A DNA stretch of 62,344 nucleotides from Flavobacterium sp. KMS (GTDB lineage Bacteria > Bacteroidota > Bacteroidia > Flavobacteriales > Flavobacteriaceae), in contig NZ_JSYP01000028.1 of the NCBI RefSeq assembly GCF_000813005.1, forward strand, positions 1-62,344. Direction: 5' to 3'. The notes beneath the pieces were generated by a model that did no database searches, had not been told where the DNA came from, and saw only the letters and a list, made by a program, of their open reading frames with translations. Shown in pieces: positions 8,739 to 18,487 of the stretch; the stretch's first letter is position 1, and every line of letters starts with the position of its first letter. The translations under genes and the position numbers were made by a program.

Positions 8739-10106
8739 ATGATCAAAAAATACAAATCCAATAAGATATATTACCAAAGTACAATAACACTTGCAGGACC
8801 TGTTGTAATTTCTCAGCTGGGGCATACCTTGGTGCAGACTCTCGATACAGTTATTATTGGGCATTACGCAGGAACAATATCATTGGCAGCAGTCTCGCTG
8901 GTTCATTCTGTTTTCATGGTAGTTTTGGTCATAGGATTAGGGGTTGCCTACGGCTTAACACCTTTGATTGCACAAGAAAATGGAAAATCAAATTTTAAGG
9001 AATGTGCCGAACTTCTGTCAAACAGTTTATGGCTTAATGTCGCGTCTTCAATTTTTCTTTTCTTAGTAGTGTACTATGGTTCTATGTTTGCCATGCAGCA
9101 TGCAGATCAGGATCCTCAGGTGGTAGAAACAGCAAAACCTTATTTACTTATTTTAAGTTTATCTATTATACCCTTAATGATATTTCAAACTTTCAAACAG
9201 TTTGCAGAAGGACTGGGCTTTACAAAACAAGCAATGTCCATAACGATATGGGGAAATGTGCTCAACGTAATTATCGCAGTAATTCTGGTAAAGGGAATGT
9301 TTGGGATCGAGCCAATGGGAGTTAAAGGAGTTGGAATTGCAACATTGATCGATAGGATTTTAATGATGCTGGTTATGATGTGGTATGTACTTCGATCAGA
9401 AAATTTTAGAGTTTACCTGCACCATTTCTCCGCTAAGTTTATTGATTTTTCAAAAATTGCAAAAGTGGTAAAAATAGGATTACCTGTTGCCATGCAGTAT
9501 GTGTTCGAAATTGGAGTATTTGCAGTTGCCGCTCTAATGGCGGGTCATATAGGCGCAGTAGAACAGGCAGCCCATCAAACAGCAATAACCCTTGCCGCAA
9601 TGACCTACATGATGGCAGGAGGAATTGCATCGGCTGCAACTATTAAAGTCGGAAATAGTTTCGGAAATAAAAATTACAAAAGACTTCAAAAGTTTGCTTA
9701 TGCATCCTATCATTTAGTTATCATTTTCATGATGTTCTTTGCTGTAATTTTTACAATCTTTAATCAATATTTACCTTACTTAATAACAAACGACGTAAAT
9801 GTTGTAGCGCTGGCTGCACAATTATTGATAATTGCTGCAATATTCCAGCTCTTTGATGGTACACAGGTAGTTGGACTAGGAACACTAAGAGGAATGGGAG
9901 ATGTAAACATTCCCACTTTTATAACCTTTGTTGCTTATTGGATTATTGGTCTGCCTGCAGCCTATGTCTTAGGTATGCACTTCAATTTAGGTGTAAATGG
10001 AATCTGGTATGGTCTGACTCTTGGTTTGTTAACATCGTCTGTCTTACTGTATTTAAGGTTCCGATATGTAATGAATAAGGTCTTGGAAAAAAAATCTATA
10101 AGCTAA
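8739..10106 (+). CDS. MATE-family multidrug/cation antiporter
   Basis: This 455-aa inner-membrane protein has about 12 hydrophobic segments and two MatE halves (first half from TLAGPVVISQLGHTLVQTLDTVIIGHYAG, second from KIGLPVAMQYVFEIGVFAVAALMAG). NorM-type members expel cationic drugs in exchange for Na+ or H+. Length is typical. The neighbouring AraC gene suggests inducible expression. Confidence 0.92.
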   Translation: MIKKYKSNKIYYQSTITLAGPVVISQLGHTLVQTLDTVIIGHYAGTISLAAVSLVHSVFMVVLVIGLGVAYGLTPLIAQENGKSNFKECAELLSNSLWLNVASSIFLFLVVYYGSMFAMQHADQDPQVVETAKPYLLILSLSIIPLMIFQTFKQFAEGLGFTKQAMSITIWGNVLNVIIAVILVKGMFGIEPMGVKGVGIATLIDRILMMLVMMWYVLRSENFRVYLHHFSAKFIDFSKIAKVVKIGLPVAMQYVFEIGVFAVAALMAGHIGAVEQAAHQTAITLAAMTYMMAGGIASAATIKVGNSFGNKNYKRLQKFAYASYHLVIIFMMFFAVIFTIFNQYLPYLITNDVNVVALAAQLLIIAAIFQLFDGTQVVGLGTLRGMGDVNIPTFITFVAYWIIGLPAAYVLGMHFNLGVNGIWYGLTLGLLTSSVLLYLRFRYVMNKVLEKKSIS

Positions 10107-10262
10107 TATTAATCTCTAAATAGCCAGTATAAAAAGATAATTTATGGTTATATATCAATCAGATAAAATGATTTTAGATGCAATGAAATATCCTATTTTA
10201 ATAGAACCTCCATATCTTTAAAAAATAAAGAGAAAAAAACATCATTTTATACACATCTATAA

Positions 10263-11525
10263 ATGAAAAAATCAATAGTTGAGAGTACATCTTTTACTCC
10301 TTACCAAAAATTTATAATTGTTATATTATTCCTCTTACAATTTACGGTCACATTAGATTTTATTGTTATTTCTCCTCTCGGGGATATGCTGATTAAAAAC
10401 CTTGATATGACTACATCTAGTTTTGGCTTTGTAGTTTCAGCTTATGCTTTTAGCGCAGGAATATCAGGATTACTGGCTGCAGGATTTGCAGATAAATTTG
10501 ATAGAAAAAAGATTTTAATTTTCTTCTATACCGGATTTATTATTGGTACTATTTTCTGTGCTATCTCTTCCAGTTACATAATGCTCCTTATAGCGAGGAT
10601 TGTTACAGGGCTCTTTGGCGGTGTAATTGGGTCCATTTCCCTTGCCATAGTAGCTGATTTATTTTTGATTAATCAAAGAGGACGTGTTATGGCCTATATT
10701 CAAATGGCATTTGCTGCAAGCCTGATTTTAGGAATACCGGTAGGAGTTTATTTTGCCAATAATTGGGGATGGCATTCGGCCTTTATTATGATTGCAGGTA
10801 TAGGTATTTTAATCCTTATTGCAATAGTGACTCAAATGCAGTCTATAAACAAACATCTAGAATTCCAATCCAGTAAGAATCCTTTTCTCCATCTTTGGAG
10901 CACATTAAACAATAAAGAATATAGGATAGGTTTTACAGCCATTGCTCTTTTGTCTATTGGCGCTTTTATGCTCCAACCCTTTGGAACCGCTTTTATGGTT
11001 AATAATTTACATATTAGTCAACTCCAGTTACCTATGATATTTTTCCTTATAGGACTTTCAATACTTATAATAATGCCGGTGATTGGAAAATTAAGTGATA
11101 AGTTTAATAAATTCAAGCTATTTACAATAGCATCTCTTCTCTCGATAATTATGGTCATAATCTACACCAATTTAAATCCCATAGCATTGTGGGAAATCGT
11201 AGCAATAACTATAGTATTGTATATGGCAATAATGAGCCGAATGATACCAGCCTCAACTCTAAATACAGCCATTCCAGAAATAAAAGATCGCGGTGCCTAT
11301 ATGTCTGTAACTTCTTCATTGCAACAAATTGCCGGAGGGATTGCTGCTGTCTGTGCAGGGTTTATTGTACATCAGGATACTAAACAATCACCGCTGGAAA
11401 ACTATGATATACTAGGATATGTATTTGCCGCAATAACGCTTTGCACCATATTTTTGATTTGGAGAGTGAATCAATTAGTGAGGCTAAAAAACACACTTCC
11501 AAAAATATCTCAAGAAGGCATATAA
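10263..11525 (+). CDS. MFS transporter (drug-efflux type)
   Basis: This 420-aa protein has 12 predicted membrane helices. The N-terminal half carries a motif-A-like loop (ADKFDRKKILIFFY) and an antiporter-like stretch (ARIVTGLFGGVIG). It belongs to the DHA1-like group of proton-driven exporters for small molecules. The gene follows the MATE gene after 156 bp without a clear terminator and lies before the second AraC gene. A weak hairpin (CACC/GGTG near 11531-11549) follows the stop. The substrate is unknown. Confidence 0.9.
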   Translation: MKKSIVESTSFTPYQKFIIVILFLLQFTVTLDFIVISPLGDMLIKNLDMTTSSFGFVVSAYAFSAGISGLLAAGFADKFDRKKILIFFYTGFIIGTIFCAISSSYIMLLIARIVTGLFGGVIGSISLAIVADLFLINQRGRVMAYIQMAFAASLILGIPVGVYFANNWGWHSAFIMIAGIGILILIAIVTQMQSINKHLEFQSSKNPFLHLWSTLNNKEYRIGFTAIALLSIGAFMLQPFGTAFMVNNLHISQLQLPMIFFLIGLSILIIMPVIGKLSDKFNKFKLFTIASLLSIIMVIIYTNLNPIALWEIVAITIVLYMAIMSRMIPASTLNTAIPEIKDRGAYMSVTSSLQQIAGGIAAVCAGFIVHQDTKQSPLENYDILGYVFAAITLCTIFLIWRVNQLVRLKNTLPKISQEGI

Positions 11526-11717
11526 AATACGCACCTTAATTATGGTGTGAATATTTAATTAATTTATTTCTTGTTTAAATAAATTCACTCATTTCTTCAA
11601 ATCTTAAAGGAAATGACTTATAAATTATCTCGTAAGGCTCACAACATGAGCTCCCCTACTCAACCTTCAAACAAATAAATCATATCATTCCAATAAAAAA
11701 ATAATTAAGTTTGTAGC

Positions 11718-12611
11718 ATGGAGAAGACTATCAAAATTATTTCATCAGAGGAATTTCCAAGACAATTTATGTCTGATGCTTCTTTAGAGTTTGATTTTTT
11801 AAAAACTCCTTTACAGATATATGATCTGAATACAACAACAGAGTATATTCAAATTCCAACTCCCCTTTTTAGACCTGATTATAATTTTATGGTCCATGTT
11901 ACTAAGGGTAATGCAAAACAGCAAGTAGATAATGAGGTAATATCATTAACAGAAAATGATGTTTTGTTTATAAAACAAGGCCATATTACAGCAATGAAAG
12001 AAATTGATTTGGTAATTACGGGTCATTTTATTTTATTTGAAGAAAGTGTCCTCAATCATATTTTGTCTAAACAAGAGTTGATACAAATTTTTGCCACTAA
12101 TTCGGTTATTAAACTACCCAAAGAAACTAGTATATGGCTTAATTCATTATTTTGCTTATTAGGTCAGGAATTTCGAAATGAAAATTCCAATATTGAAATT
12201 TGTTATTCGCTTATGCAAGCAGCCTTTCAAAAAATAATTTCTTCAAATAAAGAACTTAATAAAACCGTACATCGAGGCAATGAAATCACTTTTTCCTTTA
12301 AAGAGTTGGTTTATAAATTCCATAGCCAGGATAAATCGGTATCCTTTTATGCAGATAAATTAAAAATTTCTGTAAATTATCTCAATAGATGTATTAAGCA
12401 AACCACCGGAATAGCCCCAAAAGAATGGATTAACAACGTTAGTATCCTGCAAAGCCAAATTCTTTTACAAGATTTGACTAAAGATATCTCCGAAATTGCT
12501 TTTGAATTGAATTATGAAGACCCTTCATATTTTGGACGACTTTTCAAAAAAATAACTGGTACAACTCCTTCACAGTATCGAAGTTCACTTAGGCACGATT
12601 TGTCCGAATAA
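11718..12611 (+). CDS. AraC-family transcriptional regulator
   Basis: This 297-aa protein has an N-terminal cupin-like ligand domain and a C-terminal double HTH (about 195-290: VSFYADKLKISVNYLNRCIKQ and KDISEIAFELNYEDPSYFGRLFKK). A TAAGTTTG box at 11706-11713 ends only 4 nt before the ATG, so the transcript might be leaderless or nearly so. The efflux operon begins 71 bp downstream on the same strand, making it the likely local regulator of that operon. Confidence 0.9.
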   Translation: MEKTIKIISSEEFPRQFMSDASLEFDFLKTPLQIYDLNTTTEYIQIPTPLFRPDYNFMVHVTKGNAKQQVDNEVISLTENDVLFIKQGHITAMKEIDLVITGHFILFEESVLNHILSKQELIQIFATNSVIKLPKETSIWLNSLFCLLGQEFRNENSNIEICYSLMQAAFQKIISSNKELNKTVHRGNEITFSFKELVYKFHSQDKSVSFYADKLKISVNYLNRCIKQTTGIAPKEWINNVSILQSQILLQDLTKDISEIAFELNYEDPSYFGRLFKKITGTTPSQYRSSLRHDLSE

Positions 12612-12682
12612 AGGCAAGCTAAATCCTAGCAACAATTATTGTTTTAACCACACCTTTGTCTTAAGAAAATCTTAGAGGGCTA

Positions 12683-13636
12683 ATGCGGCTCGTGTGTTTA
12701 AATTTAATAAATGTTATTTTGAAAAAAGTGCTATCATTGGTTTTATTAACCTTGTTTATTTGCCTTCCTAATAAATTTTATGCTCAATTAATAACTGATG
12801 GCGCAGGGATTGGCGTTACTATTAATGGAAAAAGCAGCTTTAAGAATTTATCTTCGGCAGATCCGTATTATGGGAATAAATTCAAATATAATACGTACGA
12901 TTTTTGGTTGCCAATACCATCTTTTAAAATTGGAAAAACTCGTATTCTTGGAACAGTCAACTACCGCGTTTTAGACTTTACATTCGATAAGAAAATTGAA
13001 GTTAGTCCGAATTACATCACAAAAATACAAGAGATAAAACCAACCATTGTAGTGCGGCATCCTTTTGGAAAACGATGGGCAGTTTTTGGAGTTTTAATAC
13101 CAACTATTGCTTCCGATTTTAAAAGTTCCTTTTCGATGAATGATATGGTATATGATGGCATTTTTGGAGTCTCAAGAAAATTCGGAGAAAAATCAAATCT
13201 CGAAATCGGGATTGGTCCTCATATCATGTATGCTTTTGGAAAATTTCTGATAACACCTGCAGTATCTGTCGATTATAAAAGTAACAACGGTAAGTGGTTT
13301 GCACAGCTATACTGGCCAAGAGTTAATATTTTTCGAAATCTCGGCAATAACACACAAATTGGTGTAGCGGGATCAATAGACTGGACGCTTCACAACTTAC
13401 AAAATTACAAGAATGATGAGAACCTGGAGATTGATTATGCTCAGTTCTCGGCTATTCACGGAGGCTTACAAATTAATCAACGTCTTTTTGATGGTTTTTG
13501 GCTTCAACTGCAAGGAGGTCTCGGATTTGCAAACAAATACACTTTATATAATTCTAATAATGATACCATTAGCAACTATAAAGCAAAAGAAATGCCTTAT
13601 GTAAAGATGATGCTAACCTATCGTTTTGGAAAATAA
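12683..13636 (+). CDS. DUF6268 outer-membrane beta-barrel-like protein
   Basis: This protein of about 317 aa has an N-terminal signal sequence ending near LPNKFYAQ. Alternating aromatic beta strands follow and the protein ends in MLTYRFGK, typical of an outer-membrane barrel C-terminus. It resembles the DUF6268 family of Bacteroidota. The ATG at 12683 leaves a long N-region; a TTG at 12719 (KKVLSLVLL) would give a more standard signal peptide. It is first in the efflux operon. Its role is unknown, perhaps in the outer-membrane passage or sensing step. Confidence 0.72.
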   Translation: MRLVCLNLINVILKKVLSLVLLTLFICLPNKFYAQLITDGAGIGVTINGKSSFKNLSSADPYYGNKFKYNTYDFWLPIPSFKIGKTRILGTVNYRVLDFTFDKKIEVSPNYITKIQEIKPTIVVRHPFGKRWAVFGVLIPTIASDFKSSFSMNDMVYDGIFGVSRKFGEKSNLEIGIGPHIMYAFGKFLITPAVSVDYKSNNGKWFAQLYWPRVNIFRNLGNNTQIGVAGSIDWTLHNLQNYKNDENLEIDYAQFSAIHGGLQINQRLFDGFWLQLQGGLGFANKYTLYNSNNDTISNYKAKEMPYVKMMLTYRFGK

Positions 13637-13679
13637 TTGCAGAATAAAAATCAATAACAATAAATAAAAAGAAGGAAAA

Positions 13680-14093
13680 ATGATGAAATTAATTCTTAGT
13701 ATTCTACTATTAGGAGTGTCGTATTTTACTAATGCGCAACAATTAAAAATGAATGTTGATGTGACCAATGTTCAAAAAGGAAAAGGCAGTGTCGTATTGA
13801 ATGTTTACAACAAAAAAGAAAACTTTCTTAAAACCGCTTACTTTACCAAGGTTCAAAAGGCAAATCAGGGAACTATAAAATTTCAAATCGATTTACCAAG
13901 AGGAACTTATGCTATTACCGTTTTTCAAGATTTAGATAATAACGGTAATCTTAATAGCAACTGGTTGGGAATTCCTAAAGAGCCCGTAGGAAACAGTACT
14001 AATTTTAAGCCTGATGGTGGAGCACCAACATTTGGTGATTGCTCAATTTATGTTTTAAATAATGATTCTACAATTACAATTGACCTCAATTAA
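13680..14093 (+). CDS. DUF2141 exported protein
   Basis: This 137-aa protein has a clean signal peptide (MMKLILSILLLGVSYFTNAQ). The DUF2141 pattern follows: GSVVLNVYNKKENFLK, LPRGTYAITVFQDLDNNG and the terminal FGDCSIYVLNND. The family is a small periplasmic beta-sandwich of unknown function. It sits 43 bp after the DUF6268 gene and 26 bp before the ABC ATPase, so it is part of the same transcription unit. Confidence 0.85.
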   Translation: MMKLILSILLLGVSYFTNAQQLKMNVDVTNVQKGKGSVVLNVYNKKENFLKTAYFTKVQKANQGTIKFQIDLPRGTYAITVFQDLDNNGNLNSNWLGIPKEPVGNSTNFKPDGGAPTFGDCSIYVLNNDSTITIDLN

Positions 14094-14119
14094 GAAAACT
14101 TAAATTATGATATCAAATT

Positions 14120-14842
14120 ATGGAAGAGGCAATTTTAAAAAATAGAATTATTGCAGAAATAAAAGGTGCCTGCAAGCAATATCAAACGGGCGATACATTA
14201 ATTACAGCCTTACAACCTACAACCGTTCAATTTAAAACCAGAGAACTTACATTGATAGTAGGTCCTTCGGGTTCAGGAAAAACTACTTTGCTCTCCCTGT
14301 TAGGTTGTGTTATCTACCCCACAAAAGGAGATGTTTTTATAGATGGTCAACAAGTAAATACACTTTCCGCCAAAGAATTATCGATTTTGAGGTTAAATAA
14401 AATTGGATTCGTATTTCAAGGCTTCAACCTTTTGGCTCCGCTTAACTCTTTAGAAAACGTTATGATGCCGCTACAACTTATGAATTTAAGTGATACTGAA
14501 GCAAAGAAAAAAGCAGAGAAAGCTTTGGAATTAGTCGGGATGAAAGATCGAATGAAAAACCTACCCAAAATGCTAAGTGGTGGTCAGCAGCAAAGAGTTG
14601 CAATTGCACGAGCCCTGGTAACTAATCCGCCAATAATGCTTTGTGATGAACCAACGGCTGCATTAGATGTTAAGAGTGTTGGTTTGGTAATGAATGAGTT
14701 AAAAGCACTTGCCCAAAATGGTAAGAGTGTTATTGTTGTTACACACGATATGCGCCTTAAACAATTTGCTGACAGAATTATTTATGTAGATAATGGGATT
14801 GCAACCGAGAATGAAAATCTAGCATTTATTGAAAATCATTAA
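14120..14842 (+). CDS. ABC exporter ATPase (MacB/DevA/LolD class)
   Basis: This 240-aa cytoplasmic ATPase has Walker A GPSGSGKTT, Q-loop FQGFNLLAPL, signature LSGGQQQRVAIARAL, Walker B IMLCDEPTAALD and switch His in VVTHD. Its size and motifs fit the group that powers FtsX-type permeases in tripartite exporters. The next genes supply the adaptor (16 bp gap) and the permease. Confidence 0.95.
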   Translation: MEEAILKNRIIAEIKGACKQYQTGDTLITALQPTTVQFKTRELTLIVGPSGSGKTTLLSLLGCVIYPTKGDVFIDGQQVNTLSAKELSILRLNKIGFVFQGFNLLAPLNSLENVMMPLQLMNLSDTEAKKKAEKALELVGMKDRMKNLPKMLSGGQQQRVAIARALVTNPPIMLCDEPTAALDVKSVGLVMNELKALAQNGKSVIVVTHDMRLKQFADRIIYVDNGIATENENLAFIENH

Positions 14843-14858
14843 ACCAATATTATAAAGA

Positions 14859-15797
14859 ATGAAATATATTTTAATTTATCTAATAGCTCTTTTTTTTTGC
14901 AGTTGTAGTAAGAAAGAAGAAAAGATATCAAATCAGGCATCAGATCACAAGGAAGTTCCTCTATCAGGTATTGTAGGACTCGGTCGCATAGAACCTGACG
15001 AGAAACTGTCCTCATTAGCAACAGAAGTAGGAGGCATTGTTGTAGCTATCCATAAGAAAGAAAATGATGTGATTATTAAAGGGGATCTAATTATTGAATT
15101 GGATCATGCTGTTCAGGATGCCAAAAAAGACCAAATTAAGAGTAGAATTGAAACACAAAGAATCGAAATTAATGTAGCGCAACTAAACTTAAGAGAGCAG
15201 AAAATAAATTTATCCAATAAACAAATTGAGTTGGAGCGATTGAGAAACTTACTTAAAGAAGGAGCCGAAACAAAACAAAACTTTGATAATTTGGAAACAG
15301 AAACCAAAATTTTTCAAACGAATGTAGAACAATTACAAGCTCGGGTTTTGATAGCAAATTCACAACTTCAGGAAATTAAACAAGAGCTGAAGGTTTCAAA
15401 CAAAGAATTGCAACAGTATTTGGTAAGAGCACTAAACGATGGACAAATTTTGACAATGAATGCTACTAAAGGTGCTGCATTATCACCAAATCAATCATTT
15501 GCAGATTTTATTCCAAAAAGCAAATTGGTAGCTACTTGTGAAATTGATGAGCTGTTTGCAGACAAAATTAAAAAAGGGCAAAAAGCTATTATCCGCCAAA
15601 TTGGTTCCAATAAAACTATTGGTTCTGGTATTGTAGTTTTTACTTCTTCGGCACTTAAGCGTAAATCACTTTTTTCTGAAAAAGCTGGCGATCAGGAAGA
15701 CAGAAGAGTTCGGGAAATAAAAATTCTATTGGCAAATCAAACAAAGTATTTAATTAATTCCCGGATTGAATGTGTTATTCAAACATCAAATAAGTAA
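14859..15797 (+). CDS. HlyD/DevB-type membrane-fusion lipoprotein
   Basis: This 312-aa periplasmic adaptor begins with a lipoprotein signal (LIALFFCSCSKK), so it should be anchored in the inner membrane by a lipidated Cys. The core has the usual order: lipoyl half-motif (GIVGLGRIEPDEKLSSL), a long coiled coil at about 85-180, the second lipoyl part, and a beta-barrel region with KKGQKAIIRQ. It bridges the ABC permease to the TolC-type channel encoded downstream. Confidence 0.9.
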   Translation: MKYILIYLIALFFCSCSKKEEKISNQASDHKEVPLSGIVGLGRIEPDEKLSSLATEVGGIVVAIHKKENDVIIKGDLIIELDHAVQDAKKDQIKSRIETQRIEINVAQLNLREQKINLSNKQIELERLRNLLKEGAETKQNFDNLETETKIFQTNVEQLQARVLIANSQLQEIKQELKVSNKELQQYLVRALNDGQILTMNATKGAALSPNQSFADFIPKSKLVATCEIDELFADKIKKGQKAIIRQIGSNKTIGSGIVVFTSSALKRKSLFSEKAGDQEDRRVREIKILLANQTKYLINSRIECVIQTSNK

Positions 15798-15901
15798 GAT
15801 AAACAAACAAGAATGGAATTGTACATACCTTCAAATTGGTTGCAAATACCAATCTGGATATGTAAATACTATGTTCCATTATAAACAAATAGCCTCTAAA
15901 G

Positions 15902-17041
15902 ATGAATTCTATTATTAAAATAGCTTGGAAGTTTATCCGCTTTGATAAAACAAAAAGTATAGGAGTAGTTGTTGGAATAGTGATAAGTACCTTTCTTATT
16001 GGTCAGCAAATCGGCACATTTAATTTTTTGACAGGACTAATGAGTGTGTTGGTAAAAAATACAACATCAGACATTTGGGTTGTTGATAATAAGACGACAG
16101 ATGCCAACCAACTTAGCCTGATTGACTCGAGAAAAGAAAAAGAGATTAAGAGCCTGCCAGGTGTTAAAGAAGCATTTCCTATTGTTATGACAAATGGGAA
16201 AGCTAAATTTTCTGGAGGAACCAGTGCTGTCGTAAACATTATAGGCAGCGAATACCCTTATTTTAAAGCAGGTCCTGACAGCACTAAAATAATAGAAGGA
16301 AAACTTCCAGATTTATTACAAGAAGCGGGTGTCTCTGCAGATTACTTTGATCGGAGCAATTTTGGAGGTTCATCAAATGTTGGAACCTATTTTGAAATTA
16401 ACGGAAAAAGAGCCGTTATTATGTTACAAACTAAAGGAATACGAGGTTGGGGTGGTTATTTAATGTACACCTCAATAGATAGGGCAAGATATTATGGTAA
16501 TATTTCTTCCACTAATATAAGTGCCTTAATGGTCAATGTAAAAGAAGGTGAAGATGTGAATCATGTTGTAAATCAGATCAATAATTCTATTTATGGAGTA
16601 AGAGCTTGGCGCACATCATCCCTGAGTTCCTCTACTATAAAAAGTGTTTTGGCTTCTACTGGCTTAGGTGCCAGCACAGGTTCTTTGGTGGGATTTGCTA
16701 TCATTGCCGGTTTTTTTATTATTGGTCTCACAATGTATTCGTCGGCACTTGACAGGATTAAGGATTATGGAACTTTAAAGGCAATTGGCGCTACCGATTC
16801 GTACATCCGAAAGTTAATACTTACTCAAGCCACTTTGTTTGCTGTTGTTGGCTTTCTAATTGCTCTGGTTTTCTTAATGGGTTTTAAAAAAGGCATGTAT
16901 CAATCGGGAATAGTGATCGATTTTAGCCCAATAATACTCTTCTCCATCCTAATGGTCACTTTTTCTATTTCGCTTTTTGGGGCTGTGTTTGCTATTAGAA
17001 GAATAAAAAATGTAGAACCTGCTTCAGTATTTAGAGGCTAA
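15902..17041 (+). CDS. FtsX/MacB-family ABC permease
   Basis: This 379-aa inner-membrane protein has an N-terminal helix (about 20-45), a large periplasmic domain, and three C-terminal helices in the FtsX domain, including GFAIIAGFFIIGLTMYSSALDR and DYGTLKAIGATDSYI, ending NVEPASVFRG. Topology and length match the DevC class of tripartite exporters. The gap after the adaptor (104 bp) is the widest in the operon but shows no terminator. Confidence 0.9.
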   Translation: MNSIIKIAWKFIRFDKTKSIGVVVGIVISTFLIGQQIGTFNFLTGLMSVLVKNTTSDIWVVDNKTTDANQLSLIDSRKEKEIKSLPGVKEAFPIVMTNGKAKFSGGTSAVVNIIGSEYPYFKAGPDSTKIIEGKLPDLLQEAGVSADYFDRSNFGGSSNVGTYFEINGKRAVIMLQTKGIRGWGGYLMYTSIDRARYYGNISSTNISALMVNVKEGEDVNHVVNQINNSIYGVRAWRTSSLSSSTIKSVLASTGLGASTGSLVGFAIIAGFFIIGLTMYSSALDRIKDYGTLKAIGATDSYIRKLILTQATLFAVVGFLIALVFLMGFKKGMYQSGIVIDFSPIILFSILMVTFSISLFGAVFAIRRIKNVEPASVFRG

Positions 17042-17051
17042 AAAAGTTATT

Positions 17052-18398
17052 ATGATAAAAAACAATTCAATTAATATCTTCTTTATAGGATGTCTTATAC
17101 TAATAAGCATTTCAAAAATGAATGCGCAAAGTGTAGTATGGTCATTAAATAAAGCAATTGAAGAAGCACAAAAGAATCGAAAATTATTGGCTTCGTTGGA
17201 AACTGAATATAAAATCAATCAATTAAAGACAAAAGAGTTAAATGCAAAATATTTACCCCGAGTATCGCTGAATTACAATTATCAGTATAATCCAATTATT
17301 GCTACAAATGTTTTACCTGCAAGCGCATTTAACTCTGGAACTTCTTCAAGTGATATGATTCCGATAAAATTAGGTGCTAATTATTCTCAAAATGCAGGTA
17401 TTTTGCTGCAACAACCATTACTGGATATCTCTATTTCAAAATTAATTGCAGAGTCTAAGTTACACGAGAAACTAGCCAATTTAAGTGAAAAAGAAGCAAG
17501 ATTGGAACTTACTTATGAAGTTTCAAAAGTGTATTTTAATATATTGGTAACAGAGGAACAAGTAAAAGAAGCTATTGGCGATACCGCTCGTACGGCATTA
17601 AGTCTGAAAACTATAACCCAAAAATATAATAACAAAAGAGTTTTAAAAGTTGATGTAAATGACGCCAAAATAACGCATAATAATGCTGTACAAAAATATC
17701 TTAATGCAACAAATAACGCATTGGTTCTAAAACAGTATATATTGTATGTTACCGGAAATGAATCTTCCCTAGCTTCTTCAATGATATTAGAGAAGTATAA
17801 TATGAATGAAAATATTACTGATCTTGATGAAAATCTAATTCTGGCATTGCCTCAGATCGAAATTTTGAAAACACAAAATGAAGTCCTAGAGAATAAAAAG
17901 AAACTCGAAAGAGCCAAACATAGTCCCATGATTAGTGTCAATGGTTATTTAGGAACAGATCAGTTCACAGAAAACATGAACCCTTTTCAGCAAAACAGTT
18001 GGTATGGGAATAGTTATATTGGCATCTCATTAAAATTACCCATTTTTTTTGGAGAGAATACGGCAAAAAGAATAGATCAATTAAAATTCCAGCAAGAGCA
18101 AAATAATAATCGAATTGTTGAGGATGTTAATAAAAACAAATACAATGCCCTGAATGCTAGTGCTACGTATAATAACGTCTTGCAACAGTTAAAAACGATA
18201 CGTGAAAATAGTAAACTCACTTCCGAAATGGTACTGGTTTATCAGGAGCGATATAAGTTTGACCAAATATCGTTTAATGAACTAAATGATAAAGAGATTC
18301 AATTACAAAATCTGGAACTAGCCTATAATCAACTTCAAAAAGAATTAATAGTTTCGTGGCTTAATTGGAAAAAGGCCGCGGGAAAATTAGTTTTATAA
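17052..18398 (+). CDS. TolC-family outer-membrane efflux channel
   Basis: This 448-aa protein has a signal peptide (ending ISISKMNAQ) and two OEP halves rich in long amphipathic helices: VWSLNKAIEEAQKNRKLLASLE first, and the second half from NENLILALPQIEILKTQNE. It forms the outer-membrane duct of the ABC exporter encoded just upstream (10 bp gap) and completes the tripartite set. The exported molecule is unknown. Confidence 0.93.
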   Translation: MIKNNSINIFFIGCLILISISKMNAQSVVWSLNKAIEEAQKNRKLLASLETEYKINQLKTKELNAKYLPRVSLNYNYQYNPIIATNVLPASAFNSGTSSSDMIPIKLGANYSQNAGILLQQPLLDISISKLIAESKLHEKLANLSEKEARLELTYEVSKVYFNILVTEEQVKEAIGDTARTALSLKTITQKYNNKRVLKVDVNDAKITHNNAVQKYLNATNNALVLKQYILYVTGNESSLASSMILEKYNMNENITDLDENLILALPQIEILKTQNEVLENKKKLERAKHSPMISVNGYLGTDQFTENMNPFQQNSWYGNSYIGISLKLPIFFGENTAKRIDQLKFQQEQNNNRIVEDVNKNKYNALNASATYNNVLQQLKTIRENSKLTSEMVLVYQERYKFDQISFNELNDKEIQLQNLELAYNQLQKELIVSWLNWKKAAGKLVL

Positions 18399-18435
18399 TA
18401 TTCAATACGGGATTAATTAAAATTTCAAAAAAAAA

Positions 18436-18464
18436 CCGACTCTGTTTAAGAGTCGGCTTTATTA
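18436..18464 (+). terminator. Terminator of the efflux operon
   Basis: CCGACTC (18436-18442) pairs with GAGTCGG (18450-18456) around TGTTTAA, with an A run before and a CTTTATT tail after. It can serve both the rightward operon and the leftward LPMO gene, which converge here. Confidence 0.85.
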
Positions 18465-18487
18465 CAATATGATTAATTTAGGTAGTC

